The position numbers were made by a program, and so were the translations under genes. DNA of 63,190 nt from Chara braunii (lineage: Eukaryota; Streptophyta; Charophyceae; Charales; Characeae): positions 1,387,813-1,451,002 of the forward strand of contig BFEA01000157.1 in the NCBI GenBank assembly GCA_003427395.1. The letters run 5' to 3'. Shown here piece by piece: positions 10,868 to 21,320 of the stretch. Under the pieces are notes generated by a model. That model was not told the DNA's origin, made no database searches, and worked only from the letters and a program-made list of their open reading frames with translations. How positions within the stretch are numbered: position 1 is the first letter of the stretch; every line of letters starts with the position of its first letter.

Positions 10868-11310
10868 TACTCTGGCATGATGACTATGACAGTCATAGGA
10901 AGGACAATTATGATGGTTATCATAATGAAAACTATGGTGATGGTGATCAATTATTCCAATTTGGTGATGGATGGTGAAGATGGTGGGTGCATTCTAGGAC
11001 TTTTGCCCTGTTCTGCTCAATGAGTACAGGCACTTGTACACCAGATACCCTCACCTGGCTGTTCACTCTTANNNNNNNNNNNNNNNNNNNNNNNNNNNNN
11101 NNNNNNTACTCTGGCATGATGACTATGACAGTCATAGGAAGGACAATTATGATGGTTATCATAATGAAAACTATGGTGATGGTGATCAATTATTCCAATT
11201 TGGTGATGGATGGTGAAGATGGTGGGTGCATTCTAGGACTTTTGCCCTGTTCTGCTCAATGAGTACAGGCACTTGTACACCAGATACCCTCACCTGGCTG
11301 TTCACTCTTA
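10868..11310. repeat. 204-bp exact repeat flanking an N gap
   Basis: 10868-11071 and 11107-11310 read identically and are separated only by 35 Ns. Most simply, the same contig end is written twice because an overlap was not merged. No gene signal. Confidence 0.93.
11072..11106. other. Assembly gap (35 Ns)
   Basis: Run of N between two identical 204-bp segments. Confidence 1.
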
Positions 11311-11734
11311 GTACATGCTGTTTTGTTCAAAAAATTGCCTAAGCTTAGGAGTTGACGTCTGGTCTTGCTCTGTTTGGATGCAGGTCACAAATGCCATTGC
11401 ATGGCTTAAGGATGTGTCGAGGCTTACGTCCACATCATTCCAAAGCCTTGATTGCTATCTTCCCCCATTTCTTGTTGACATGGGATCAATGGATATGGTC
11501 AATGACTGTATGTAATGCAAAAAGGTGGTCTGGTGCATTCATAGGTCTTGCCGAAATGCACCGTGCATGCTCCCATTTGCGATAAATCAATTTGATTCAT
11601 TAATAGGGATGAACACATAAAAATAGCAACATTTTGCTTAACTAGAATCTACCTGCATCATCCAGACCGGCTGCTGCATATTAGAATTGGGATAGAGGGG
11701 GAATATAACACCTAACTTCATGTATGCATGGGTG

Positions 11735-11737
<3 letters not shown>
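11311..11737. other. No feature recognised
   Basis: Unique-looking sequence with no ORF, domain or repeat I can support. Confidence 0.4.

Positions 11738-11804
<67 letters not shown>
11738..11804. repeat. (CT)n microsatellite
   Basis: Pure CT dinucleotide tract. Confidence 0.98.
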
Positions 11805-11806
<2 letters not shown>

Positions 11807-12006
11807 GAAAGAGCGCATTCATTCCTGTTCGATGTGTACAGATAATCAACTGATAGAAACATATAATGCAATTATGTGCTGCCATCCGAAGTTCTGAGGC
11901 GAGATAGATGCATGGCATCTGCCCTCAGGGAGCTCTTTTAAAATTTAGGGGGGGTGTACTTTTGAAAGTCGCACTCCTTACTTGAAACCAGTCTTTTTTC
12001 TTTTTA

Positions 12007-12650
12007 ACGCAGGCACAGCCATGTGGGCCGGTTTGATGTACAGGCCCACGAAAGCCTGTTACCCTTGGCTTGATTGCATGCCAGTCCAGCAATTCAGTGT
12101 CAGGCTGGCAAGAGGTTCAGCATAATACAGCTTCAGTAAGACTGGTGGTTGTGGTTTCAACCACCAGTCCTTAGGGGGCTAACACTGGGATGTTGTCGCT
12201 TTGAAGTCAAGTACTTGATGAATGCATGCAGGCTTACTGTGGCATTTCTGCACAGTATGGTTTTTCATAGTTTGTCAACTCATCTTTTGCTCTCCTGTCG
12301 AGCTTTCATTGATGTTTTTTTGGAGAATGTTTCTAATGGAAAGGGATGCTGGACCCAGTTCCGGCATAGCCGGAGTTGCGTAATGGCCCCAATAAGCTAC
12401 TCTCCGGGATGTTTGTGAGGTGCTCGGTCTCAAATCTTTCCCTATGCGAATAGAGGTTTGATCTTCTTCAAAACAAAAAAGAAAAGGACTGGTGGTTTTG
12501 ACCGCCAAGATGCGACACCCTTCCATGGATCTCTGAAGGTCTTTCGATCATATGTATGTATTTAGCCTGGCTCAGGCAGGCCCATACATACAAAATGGCA
12601 GCTGCCCGTTGAATTGGCTGATCACCTGGATGCACTGGTGGTTTAAATAG
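12007..12650. other. Stem-loop-dense zone 1
   Basis: Contains a series of short perfect inverted repeats. Examples: GTGGGCC/GGCCCAC nested within CAGGC/GCCTG (about 12013-12060); TGCCAG/CTGGCA (about 12079-12110); GACTGGTGGTT/AACCACCAGTC (about 12140-12170); TATGTATG/CATACATA enclosing GCCTG/CAGGC (about 12552-12590). No protein-coding signal. It may be a structured RNA or a non-autonomous element. Confidence 0.55.
12343..12486 (+). repeat. LINE/SINE-type 3' tail, copy 1
   Basis: GGGATGCTGGACCC followed within about 120 bp by an A-rich end (12467-12486). Related tails occur at 13526, 14520, 20689 and 36663. Probably the 3' terminus of a 5'-truncated retroposon. Confidence 0.5.
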
Positions 12651-12839
12651 GATTTTCTAGTGAAGAAAAAAAGAGGGTTGCGTAGCTTTTTCACTCCTCT
12701 CGTCATTTTGCTGGTAAGGGGTGTATTACCTCCGTATGGTCTAGGATTTGAGTCAGCCTTAAGGTTTATGCGGCATTATACTGTTGAGTTGTGAGCTTTT
12801 GGGAATCTAACATCTTGCTTCTGATGAGTCTTGGTGAGA

Positions 12840-13710
12840 ATGGCCTGGCGCGAAACCCATGCATGTTTGGGACTACACAGTCAAAGGAGGCTACAGAGCG
12901 TCGAGCTCCACGACACAATAAACCAAACGCTACTCACGAGATGGGAGCGTGACTCACCCCTGGAAATGCAGGTGATGGACAACAAAAAGGGTTGCTGTCA
13001 CCCATCTGCACGTACTGTGGCAGGTTACCACCGCCGGCCCGGGCAACGTTAGAGCACTGCCTGTTAGCATGCCGAATGGTTATGCAATTATGGCAGTGGT
13101 GGGATGCGGCCTTCCACTCCCTCACAGGACGAGCCATTGCAGACAACAGATATGACACAAGGTACAGCAACGAAGGAGAGGAACGGAGAGAGACTGGAAG
13201 AGAAGGGAGGACAGAAGTCGGTCACTGGTTGCGGCTCTCAATATCAACCGGTCATCGGGACCAACCACATGACAACAGCCATGATACAACAACACCAGGG
13301 AAGGAGAGGGGTGTACCTCAGGGTGCGCAGCCACGGCCCTCGCACGGCCCTCCCCCTCCCACTCGTGAATATGACGAGGAAGCTGCCTCTGTACAAGGGT
13401 CGGGATCTAATCTCAATTTCGGCTTATCAGTCCGCATAACATGCATGACATGCATAACATGCTATTTGGTTCACCATAACAATCTGCATAACTTGCTACT
13501 TGGCTGATTACAATAAATCTGTAAAGGGACGCTGGACCCTGATTCCGGCAGGTGCAGCTCCCCACCAATGGACCGGAGCCATCCAACAAAGTGGCGGTAG
13601 AGGGGATGTCTGCTCGTATCAGCACCCCCCCAACCCCCTGTTGCTGGTGTTTTTTCTTATAAAAAGAAACAAAAGAAAAGAGGAAGAAGAAGAAGAAGAA
13701 GAGAAAATGT
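12840..13710 (+). pseudogene. LINE 3' end: zf-RVT, tail and 3' UTR
   Basis: Plus-strand 3' part of a plant-type LINE. About 12870-12920 gives the zf-RVT start (DYTVKGGYRA), then LLTRWERDSP, ICTYCGRLPPP and LEHCLLACRMV (C..C/HC...C zinc ligands), followed by a Thr/Pro/Asp-rich C-terminal tail to about 13505. The 3' UTR includes a short ACATGCAT/GCATAACATGC repeat, the tail motif GGGACGCTGGACCC at 13526 and an A-rich end (13659-13704). Frames change between the early zf-RVT and the zinc-ligand part. 5' truncated. Confidence 0.75.
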
Positions 13711-14212
13711 CAGTGGTGAATTTGGCACCAAGTTTTGCAGCTCGGCAAACTATTTAATACCCTTTTATCATGTTTGCAATACTATCATGAGTATCCTCGA
13801 CTTCCCTTTTGCTCTCTATATATCATCCCAAAAAGCTCTTGGACCCTGGAGTAAATTGCATTCTTAACCGCACACAGCAGGTCTGACTTTCTGTCTGGTG
13901 TTCAACAAGTTCGAAATGCCTGCAGGCTGCAGCATGCACACAAATATGTTCTACGCCATTGGCTCATGCCTTCCACTCATTTCTTCACTCCCATCGCAGA
14001 CTTTTTTTTGGCCCCTCAGTCATAGCTTGCACAATGGCAGCAACTGCAAAGCATTATCTACGTGCAGCAGTCGAGGCATCTGCCTAGGCCCTAAAGGCTG
14101 CAAATGGTTATCAATTCTGGGTGGATTCCCAAGTGAACGCATAAAAGCAGCAGTTCTTTCATGGTTGTTGATCTTGTGTGAGCGAGAGTGAAATGCCACA
14201 TCTGTTTGGGTG

Positions 14213-14300
14213 AGTATGGGTGGGTATGGGTGGGTATGGGTGGGTGGGTGGGACAGACAGACAGACAGACAGATAGACTGTGTGTGTGTGTGTGTGTGTG

Positions 14301-14391
<91 letters not shown>
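14213..14391. repeat. GGGTATGGGT, GACA, (GT)n and (GA)n compound microsatellite
   Basis: Consecutive simple repeats: GGGTATGGGT units, (GACA)n, (GT)n about 14278-14331, then (GA)n to about 14391. The same (GT)n(GA)n order is found at 43960-44057 next to the same flanking repeat. Confidence 0.95.
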
Positions 14392-14393
<2 letters not shown>

Positions 14394-14490
14394 GAAGCAG
14401 GTGAGGGTTTGCAACTATTGTGCTAAGAGGACCATAAAAGGGAAAAAGCAGGAGAATTTTGTGTATAGGGGGAGGGAAAACAAAGACAGA
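14392..14490 (+). repeat. Dispersed repeat R3, copy 1
   Basis: Sequence after the GA tract (GCTAAGAGGACCATAAAAGG and neighbours) is repeated at about 44062-44160, also directly after a (GT)n(GA)n tract. Confidence 0.75.
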
Positions 14491-14519
14491 GATAGAAATA
14501 ATATAGAACCATGGACAAT

Positions 14520-14627
14520 GGGACGCTGGAACCGCTTTCCAGCAGGTGTAGCTCCCTGTAAGACAGGTAGGAGTGTATGCTCTTATCATCACTCCTATCT
14601 GTTGAGGCGGGTGTTCTTTCTTTATAT
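14520..14627 (+). repeat. LINE/SINE-type 3' tail interrupted by gypsy-2
   Basis: GGGACGCTGGAACC tail motif followed by a T-rich end. Gypsy-2 begins immediately after ATAT at 14624-14627, so that element inserted at or near this retroposon's 3' end. Confidence 0.55.
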
Positions 14628-14908
14628 TGTAATGAACCCAGTCTGACAGCTACTCAGCAGTCGTCAAACATCAGTAGTCTCAGTATCTGCAACAAAGTCT
14701 CCAAATCGTGCAGTGATATCGCAAACAGTATCTCATTACCATTAAGAAGAGAGTGGAGGGGGAACAGACAGAGGAGAAGAAGGAAGAGATGATCAAAGAT
14801 CACACAATAGTAATCCCTTCAAACCCCTCTCCTTCTCCAGGCTTCTCCCTCTCCACATCAACAACCAGTAGATGATAACAAGTATAGTAATCCTGATCAC
14901 ACACAATA

Positions 14909-14922
14909 GTGCCACGTGGCAC
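14909..14922. promoter_or_regulatory. G-box palindrome in gypsy-2 LTR
   Basis: GTGCCACGTGGCAC, a perfect palindrome with a CACGTG core, the classical plant bZIP/bHLH G-box. The other LTR has GTGTCACGTGGCAC at 30483-30496. Binding is inferred, not shown. Confidence 0.4.
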
Positions 14923-15122
14923 TTTATCTCATGAAGATCATGAAGACACAGCAGATTCCAGTGACGACGTCAACCTCAGGTGAGTACCCGATCTCCTTAT
15001 CCACAGATCCCGATCTTCCTCCTTCTCGCAGCCAGTCACCTCATGTAGACAGCATGGACAATGCCACGTCAGCAGTCGAGATAGGTGGCATACGCCACCT
15101 AATCAATGAAGACCAAAGGCAG

Positions 15123-15346
15123 CGCCACATCAGCATGCCATGTAGACCAGAGGCGCAGAGGCAGCGCCTCATCAGCATGCAATGCAGACCAGAGGCAGCG
15201 CCACATCAGGATGCAATGTAGACCAGAGGCAGCGCCACATCAGCATGCAATGTAGACCAGAGGCAGCGCCACATCAGCATGCAATGTAGACCAGAGGCAG
15301 CGCCACATCAGCATGGAATGTAGACCAGAGGCAGCGCCACGTCAGC
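15123..15346. repeat. 34-bp tandem array in left LTR
   Basis: About six to seven units at 34-bp spacing, each with GCCACATCAGCATGCAATG-like sequence followed by TAGACCAGAGGCAGC. The GCCACRTCAGC core recurs elsewhere in the element. Not CRISPR: no distinct spacers, and the whole unit repeats. Confidence 0.9.
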
Positions 15347-16199
15347 ACGCACAGAACAAGAAGCGCCAGTATGCTGCCTCCACCTTGTGTCGTCGTCGGC
15401 ATCGCCAGTGCACAGCCAGCGTCGAGCCAGCATAATGCCAGCGTCTAGTCAAAGTCGAGCCAGCGTCAAAGCAGCATAGCAAGACTGAATGCTTGACGAC
15501 CTCGAGGCCAGCCTTAAGTAGCATTTGACGAGGCTGTCTGGCCTCGAGTCCTGTTCCCTCAGTCATCCGGATTGCCTCACAACCGAGGGCCCCGATCGTG
15601 TACAGTTGCAGACTTCCCCTTGGACCTGATGCTGTCTGGGTACCTGCATGCAAACAAGTGTGTGTGTGCTTGACCGGCGGCCTGGGCTGGGTACCTTTGG
15701 ACTTTGACTGTTGGTGTCACAACAGTTGACAAAAGTCAATTGTCACGCGTCCAGGCCCTAAATCCTCGTGTGTGGTTTTTTTCCCCCTGTTTGGCCTGGG
15801 CCGAGGGTGGCCAAGCAGGCCCTCAGGTATTCCACGAGACATATGGCATGGGTTATTACATTCTTGTCGGCCCAGTTTTCGAGTTTCATCACAGAAAATA
15901 CATCAATTTTCGCTCAACCCACGTTCATATGCAGCCACAATGTCAGGAGCAGTAGGTAGTAGTTCTTTCCTACTAAACCATCTGGCTTCAGATGCAGGTT
16001 GGGACTTGAACTTTGCTTTATATTGTTTCTGAGGTTTTCCTCTACCACCTGTAGAAAAATAGTCGTGTTCCAATATCTTTTCTAACGTTCAAACGGATTA
16101 CTGGGGCAAAATTCCTTGGACTTCAGTCGAAAGTTTTGTCTTCAGATTCCACATCAGGATTTCAAAGACCTCGCTTTCAAAGAATTATGGTAAGATGCC

Positions 16200-17400
16200 T
16201 GCACTTCAGACAAGAATGGCACAAAGTTTACAAACTTCATAACCTTCATTCATAGAGGGTGGGAACATGGATGGCCTATTCGGGAAATTATCACCTTCTA
16301 CATAGGGCAGCAGCTTAGACGCGTGGAAGACAAGGTATGTCCTTAGGTGTAGAGGAACATCGATAGGATAGGAAGGTCCGTTTGCATTTCCAATCACCTT
16401 GAGAACTTCCCAGGGGCCATAGTAGACAGTTAGCAGTTTCTGAGACACATTTTTTTCTAAGGAAAACTCTGTAGACTTAACCCAGACAAGATCTTCGTCT
16501 TGAATTTGGGAAGGATGACGATGTTTACTGGCTTGTTCAATCATTTTCAGTTGGATTTTTTGTATGTTTTCATTCACCTTCTTAACGTATGTTTTATACA
16601 AAATTGCGAATTCACCCGTACCTAAGGTTACCTCTGCATCGGGTCCCTTGTTAATGCATCAATGAGACGTCTAGCCTTTCATCCTTTATGCAGTGTGTTA
16701 GACGTTCTTCCTGTAATATTATGTATACTGTTCTTACAGGCACTAACAATTTTGGGCAAGTTCTCATCCCAATCAATCTGGTCAGGTCGGACATGCATTC
16801 GCAAAAGTTGTTGGCAAAGACGATTCATTTGCTCAACTTGGCCGTTCGTTTCAGGCTGCCTGCCTGACGATATGGTCAACCTAGTTCTTTAGACTTTCAT
16901 AAACTTTTGTCATTGTAGACTTGTGAACCAAATGTTTCTGCCTGATACGATGGTTTTGGAGAATCCTTACTCAGAGACTCATCGCATTTGAAACTTTTGA
17001 ATGATTAGTTTGGTTCTAGCTTCAGCAAGCAAAGGAATGAACATAGCATAATTAGAGAATCTATCGACAATGATCATTATCTGACTGTTGTCGTTTCAAT
17101 TCTTAGTGAGGCTAATAAAGTCAGTAGAAATAGACTCACCTGACTCATTTGGAATAGGCAGCGGTCGCAATAGTCCCATCGGAATCTCATGTGAGGGTTT
17201 GTTCCTTTGACAAACAAAACAAGTCCGCACATACGTTAGTACATCTTCCTTCATTCCTTTCCACTTAAAACGTTCACGCACATCGACATACGTCTTTCTT
17301 GAAACCAAAGTGACCTTCCGCATCATGACACTCCCCAATGATTAAACTCTTGACTGGTTCTAGGTGAGGAATACACAGTCGTTTTTCAGTTTTATCCAAC
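16200..17400 (-). pseudogene. gypsy-2 integrase (degenerate)
   Basis: Pieces in element order: zinc-binding N-terminus near 17096-17338 (YVRTCFVCQRNKPSH then LLRPLPIP and STDF, the first catalytic Asp); core with ETNGQVEQMN (third acidic residue) at 16679-16879; C-terminal domain at 16206-16601 with DLVWVKSTEF, YYGPWEVLKVIG and VFHASKLLPYVEG. The C-terminal GPW-type module is complete here, unlike gypsy-1. Stops separate the three pieces. Confidence 0.85.
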
Positions 17401-17479
17401 AAGAAAAGTAAATCATCAATCATTTGATATTCCAGAAATGACACAGAGTTCTTTCGTAGAGTTTTAATGATAGGACTTC

Positions 17480-18040
17480 AAATATGATCACTCTCATAAC
17501 CTTTGCGGATCTGTTCTTTCAGTTCATTTCCGATATCGAGATAGGAGACAATGGTTCCAAAGAAATTTGCACGTCTGGACAAAGCATCCGCAACCACGTT
17601 AGACTTACATTTGATGGTTTTTACCTCAAAGGCCAATATGTCAAGGAAAGCGGACCACTTACCAACTTGTCAGAGAGTTTAGGTTGTTTTGGTCCACTTC
17701 AAAGTGGAGTGGTCAGAATAGACAGTGAAATGTCTCCCTAATAAGTAGTGTTTTCAGGTATCTAGTGCAGCATCTAAGGCATACAATTTTCTTTCATAAG
17801 TGGAGTTGGTCACTTTCTCTGACGAGAGTCGTCTGGACATAAACTCAATAGGTTTATCCCTTATCGTCATCCTGCTGTAGCACGACCCCAATCGTATATT
17901 GACTTGCGTCAGTCGTAACTATAAAATAAAAAGAAGCATCAACAATCTTTAAGACAGGGTAGTGAGTCAGAGCATGCTTTAATTTTCTAAACGATGATTC
18001 ACAATCTTTGTCCCACAACCATAGGATATTTTGTATATTT
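17480..18040 (-). pseudogene. gypsy-2 RNase H (degenerate)
   Basis: On the minus strand near 17880-17960 the sequence encodes TTDASQYTIGVVLQQDD, so the catalytic Asp lost in gypsy-1 is retained here. Several stops and frame changes follow toward 17480. An AT-rich stretch (about 18040-18190) lies between it and RT and looks like local decay or a small insertion. Confidence 0.75.
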
Positions 18041-18189
18041 ATTCGAAAATATGATGAATTAAAAATAGATTTGGATTAGAAGCTTGAACTTTTTTTTTAT
18101 TCCTTAGATTGAGATTCCAAAGATGAAGATAATATTATATTTTTTTTCGAATAGTAGAAACTTTTTGAACGTTGACTTTTCTTTTTCAT

Positions 18190-19150
18190 GATTTTTTTCA
18201 TTGGACCAGCTATCAAGGAGAAGTTTCTGATAAACTTCCTGTAGTAGCGAGTTAGTCCTAGGAAGCGTCTTAATTCAGTTATAGTTTGTGACCAATTTCG
18301 GATTGTTGTAAACTTCTTTTCTTCAGGCCTTAGTCCTTCCTTGTTTACTATATGGCCTAACTACAAGGCAAACTCAGACTTCTTCGGATTTAGTTTGAAG
18401 TTGTCATCGCACAACTTCTGCAAAACCATTTGTAAGTGTTTCTCGTGATTTTTCAGTGTCTTACTGTACACTAGAATATCGTCGAGATAGATTATTACGA
18501 ATTGATCAAGCCATTATCGGAACAACTCATTCATTGACGTTTGAAAGATCGTTGGTGCATTGGTTAAACCGAAAGGCATAACCACGAACTCGTAGTGATC
18601 ATACCTGGTTCGGAATGTCGTCTTGTGTTGATCCTCGGGAGCCACCTCGATCTGATGGTACCTTGGTTTGAGATCAATATTGCTAAAGTACCTGCATCCC
18701 TGTAACTGATCCAACAGATCGTCAATGCGCGGAAGAGTGTTGAGCGTTTTCGACAGTGACAAAATTCAGCCCACGATAATATATATATAGTCGAAGTTCA
18801 CCTTCCTTTTTGTGTATGAATAAGACAGGCGCACCATAAGGAGATGAGCTAGGGCGAAGCCATCCTTTGTCAGTAAGTTTTTGCAGTTGCTTACGTAATT
18901 CCTCAAGTTCCCTAGGGGACATTTGATAAATGGGACCTTCGGGAATATTGCTTCCATGAATGATCTCGATCGTGTGCTTGATAGCACGTTCAGTGATTTT
19001 TGTCATCTCAATCTGCAAGTCCTTGTATTTATTGAGAAGTTTTTCGATAGAAGGTGGATAGGAGGAGAAACAGTCGTGAGCGGAAGGGAAGAACGCGTTC
19101 TCACGTGGAGTGGATCGTTCAAGCGCGGGCATCCAAAAGAGACTTCGACG
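18190..19150 (-). pseudogene. gypsy-2 reverse transcriptase (degenerate)
   Basis: Fingers at 18722-19132 (PEGPIYQMSPRELEEL, SSPYGAPVLFIHKKEG), palm at 18514-18762 ([32 protein letters not shown]), then the catalytic YLDDILV box encoded at about 18477-18500. Frame changes near 18750 and 18515 break it. Confidence 0.9.
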
Positions 19151-19199
19151 ACGTTTCGCTCCAACGAGTTGACCTTGTGTTTTTTTCGTATGGATGTAT

Positions 19200-20767
19200 A
19201 ACTACTGTTCTTGTCTGATATCTCTGATTAGGGTAATCACTATTGCTGTTAAATTCTATGGCAATTCGATAATTACGATCGAGGTTATACTCGCAGCTAT
19301 TTTCCAGGGTAAGTTCAATCTTTACGATCGGGGTTATATTCGCAGTTTTTTTTTAAGGTAAGTTCAATCTCCTCAATTACAATCTTAGTTTGGTCTTAGT
19401 TTCACCTTAACATCATGTATTCTGAATCCTTGGCATATCTGTAGGAATCATCACGATAATTATGCAGTTTTGTTCCTTGGCTATACCCTTTAATAAATCC
19501 TGAGTGTTTCTGAATTTCACTATCATAGTACATCTGTAGGGATCATCACGATAATTACGCCGTTTTGTTCCTTGGCTATACCTTTGAATAAATCCTGAGT
19601 GTTTTTGAATTTCACTATCGTAGTTTAAATTCTGATAGTTTTTTCCAAATTAGTGGGAGTTGTCATCTGTTCATTGGGCGCAAAGGGAAGGGGAATAATT
19701 GTAATAAGCTTCACTGCTGCCCTGCGCCCTCTTCAACGGGTCATTTTCAAGAGAAAATTCCGAGTTTATTATTGAGGGTTGGATCGATTATTTTAGACGG
19801 GTACAATTGGGAGAGTGGGGTGGATAGGGAGCGCTATCCTGCAGGGGATTCACAAGGAGGGGGGTGAATGTCTCGAAGAGGGTAGAAGCGGAGTTGGGGG
19901 TTTGTCCTGTTTTTGGGGCTGGGGTGGTGGGAGGGGTCAACATCATCCTCAGTGGAGGCAGAAACGGGCAAGGGGTGGCGAGGGCATGTTTTAGGAGGGA
20001 ACTGCATGTCCTCGGGGACAGGGGTGGAGAGGGTTGGTCCGATATTGGGGCCGAGGGAGAGCGGGATGCTCGCCTCGGCGGGGGCAGTATAGGGCTAAGG
20101 GGGTAGGGGGAGGGAGGAGTGTTTTTTCTTTCGAAGATTTTTGATTTTGCGGCCCAACAATTTTTCTCTTTAGTCAGTCCATTTGGTTCGCCTCTCGAGG
20201 ACGTTGTAGGAATAGGTGAAATCTGGCAAGTCATCTTTGATCCTGCGTAGGGTGGTTGAAAATCCGGTGCCCCTCGATGACCGATGTTGGAGCGACACTG
20301 GCCAGAGCCGGAGCCAGGTGGCGCAACTCTGTGACCTAGCTTAGTGGGGGCGTGAGGCCTGGTAGAGATCTAGGGGGCTGTTTGCGGGGGCAGTCTCAGT
20401 GGTCATCGGGGGTCGTAGCTGAAGCAATGTTGGTCGGCGCGGAGCAAGGTGGTGCAACTCTGTAACCTAGCCTGATAGGAGCATGAGGCTTGGAAGAGCT
20501 TCGGTTCGTGCTGAAAGCAGCCATGCTGGTGGTGATCACAGGTGGACTGAATAGGTTTCACCTATCTGATTCGTGGTTGGGAGCCTTGTCGACACACATT
20601 TTTCGAAGGTTTTCGAGTTCTTTTTCTTCAATTGTTCTTAGCCGAAGTTGGGTAATTGCCCCGGTAGCTCTTTGTTGTATTCTGATAAGGGATGTTGGAC
20701 CCGGTTCCCAGCCGTGTTGCTCCCCACGAATAGATTGGAGCATCGTCTCAAAAAAAAAAAAAAAAAA
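19200..20767 (+). mobile_element. Poly-A retroposon inserted in gypsy-2
   Basis: Segment between RT and protease of gypsy-2 with a 19-nt A-run at its right end (20749-20767). The last 80 bp (GGGATGTTGGACCC, then CCACGAATAGATTGGAGC) are nearly the same as 36663-36720, which also ends in poly-A. It contains two short tandem duplications (about 50-bp units near 19275-19370; about 95-bp units 19437-19626) and a duplicated CTCTGTRACCTAG segment (about 20300-20480). No RT or endonuclease recognised, so it may be non-autonomous. The left boundary is approximate and no target duplication was identified. Confidence 0.6.
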
Positions 20768-21320
20768 GGGATGAGGAACACTCACCAACTCGCTTGACAA
20801 GCACCATCATCACATCCTGATCCAACTTCTTCTTTACTACCATCGAACGGAAGGCTGGGTAACTCATACAACAAAAAGATAAAGTAGAGTCAGAGTCAGA
20901 CCTATGATACAGTTTAATCACACGTAGTTCGGACTTCTCGTCCTTCAGCTTGACAGTGTTATCTTTGAACCTTACCTCTGGGTTTGCTTCCTCGTGCCAA
21001 TGTATTCTCAAAAGCATATCAAAGGGTAGCTTGTTTTTAATTAGGGATGATATTTCATGCAAAATCTTATTATGTTCCTTAGTCCTGAAATAACATTCAA
21101 CACGATCGAAGTATTGAGAGATAGTGATCGTGCTCTTGTCAGTCAGTATAGACGTGATAGGTCGAGGTAAGTCTTTTACATTCATTCCTAGATGCAATTT
21201 ATGAATTTTCTTTTCTGAGATATAAGACCGCGTCGATTCTGGATTTAATAGGGCACCTACTCGCGTTTGCACAATCTCTATATCCGCGATCATCAGCTTA
21301 CCCTTAGACTTAGCTTTCTT
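20768..21320 (-). pseudogene. gypsy-2 protease region, active site lost
   Basis: Minus-strand continuation upstream of RT. The retropepsin box reads LLNPESTRSYIS where DSGAT would be expected, so the catalytic Asp-Ser-Gly is gone. Downstream, ITSILTDKSTITI and a long linker (AFRSMVVKKKLDQDV) match the same positions in gypsy-1. The open frame ends at the poly-A of the inserted retroposon. Confidence 0.75.

Larger units (their letters stand above)
14628..15860 (-). repeat. gypsy-2 3' LTR
   Basis: 1233-bp left LTR aligned along its length with 30202-31420. It contains a 14-bp perfect palindrome GTGCCACGTGGCAC (14909-14922), GCCACGTCAGC (15063-15073) and a 34-bp tandem array. Confidence 0.88.

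Noticed and set aside
12821-12870. Second hammerhead (CTGATGA ... GAAAC)
   Set aside because: Stem II does not pair well and the base before the cleavage site is not U; the stretch abuts LINE zf-RVT coding sequence.
14020-14592. 190-codon minus-strand frame
   Set aside because: Mostly Ser-Leu and Thr-His repeats translated from (GA)n and (GT)n.
15123-15346. CRISPR-like array
   Set aside because: The entire 34-bp unit repeats with no unique spacers, and it sits in an LTR of a eukaryotic retrotransposon.
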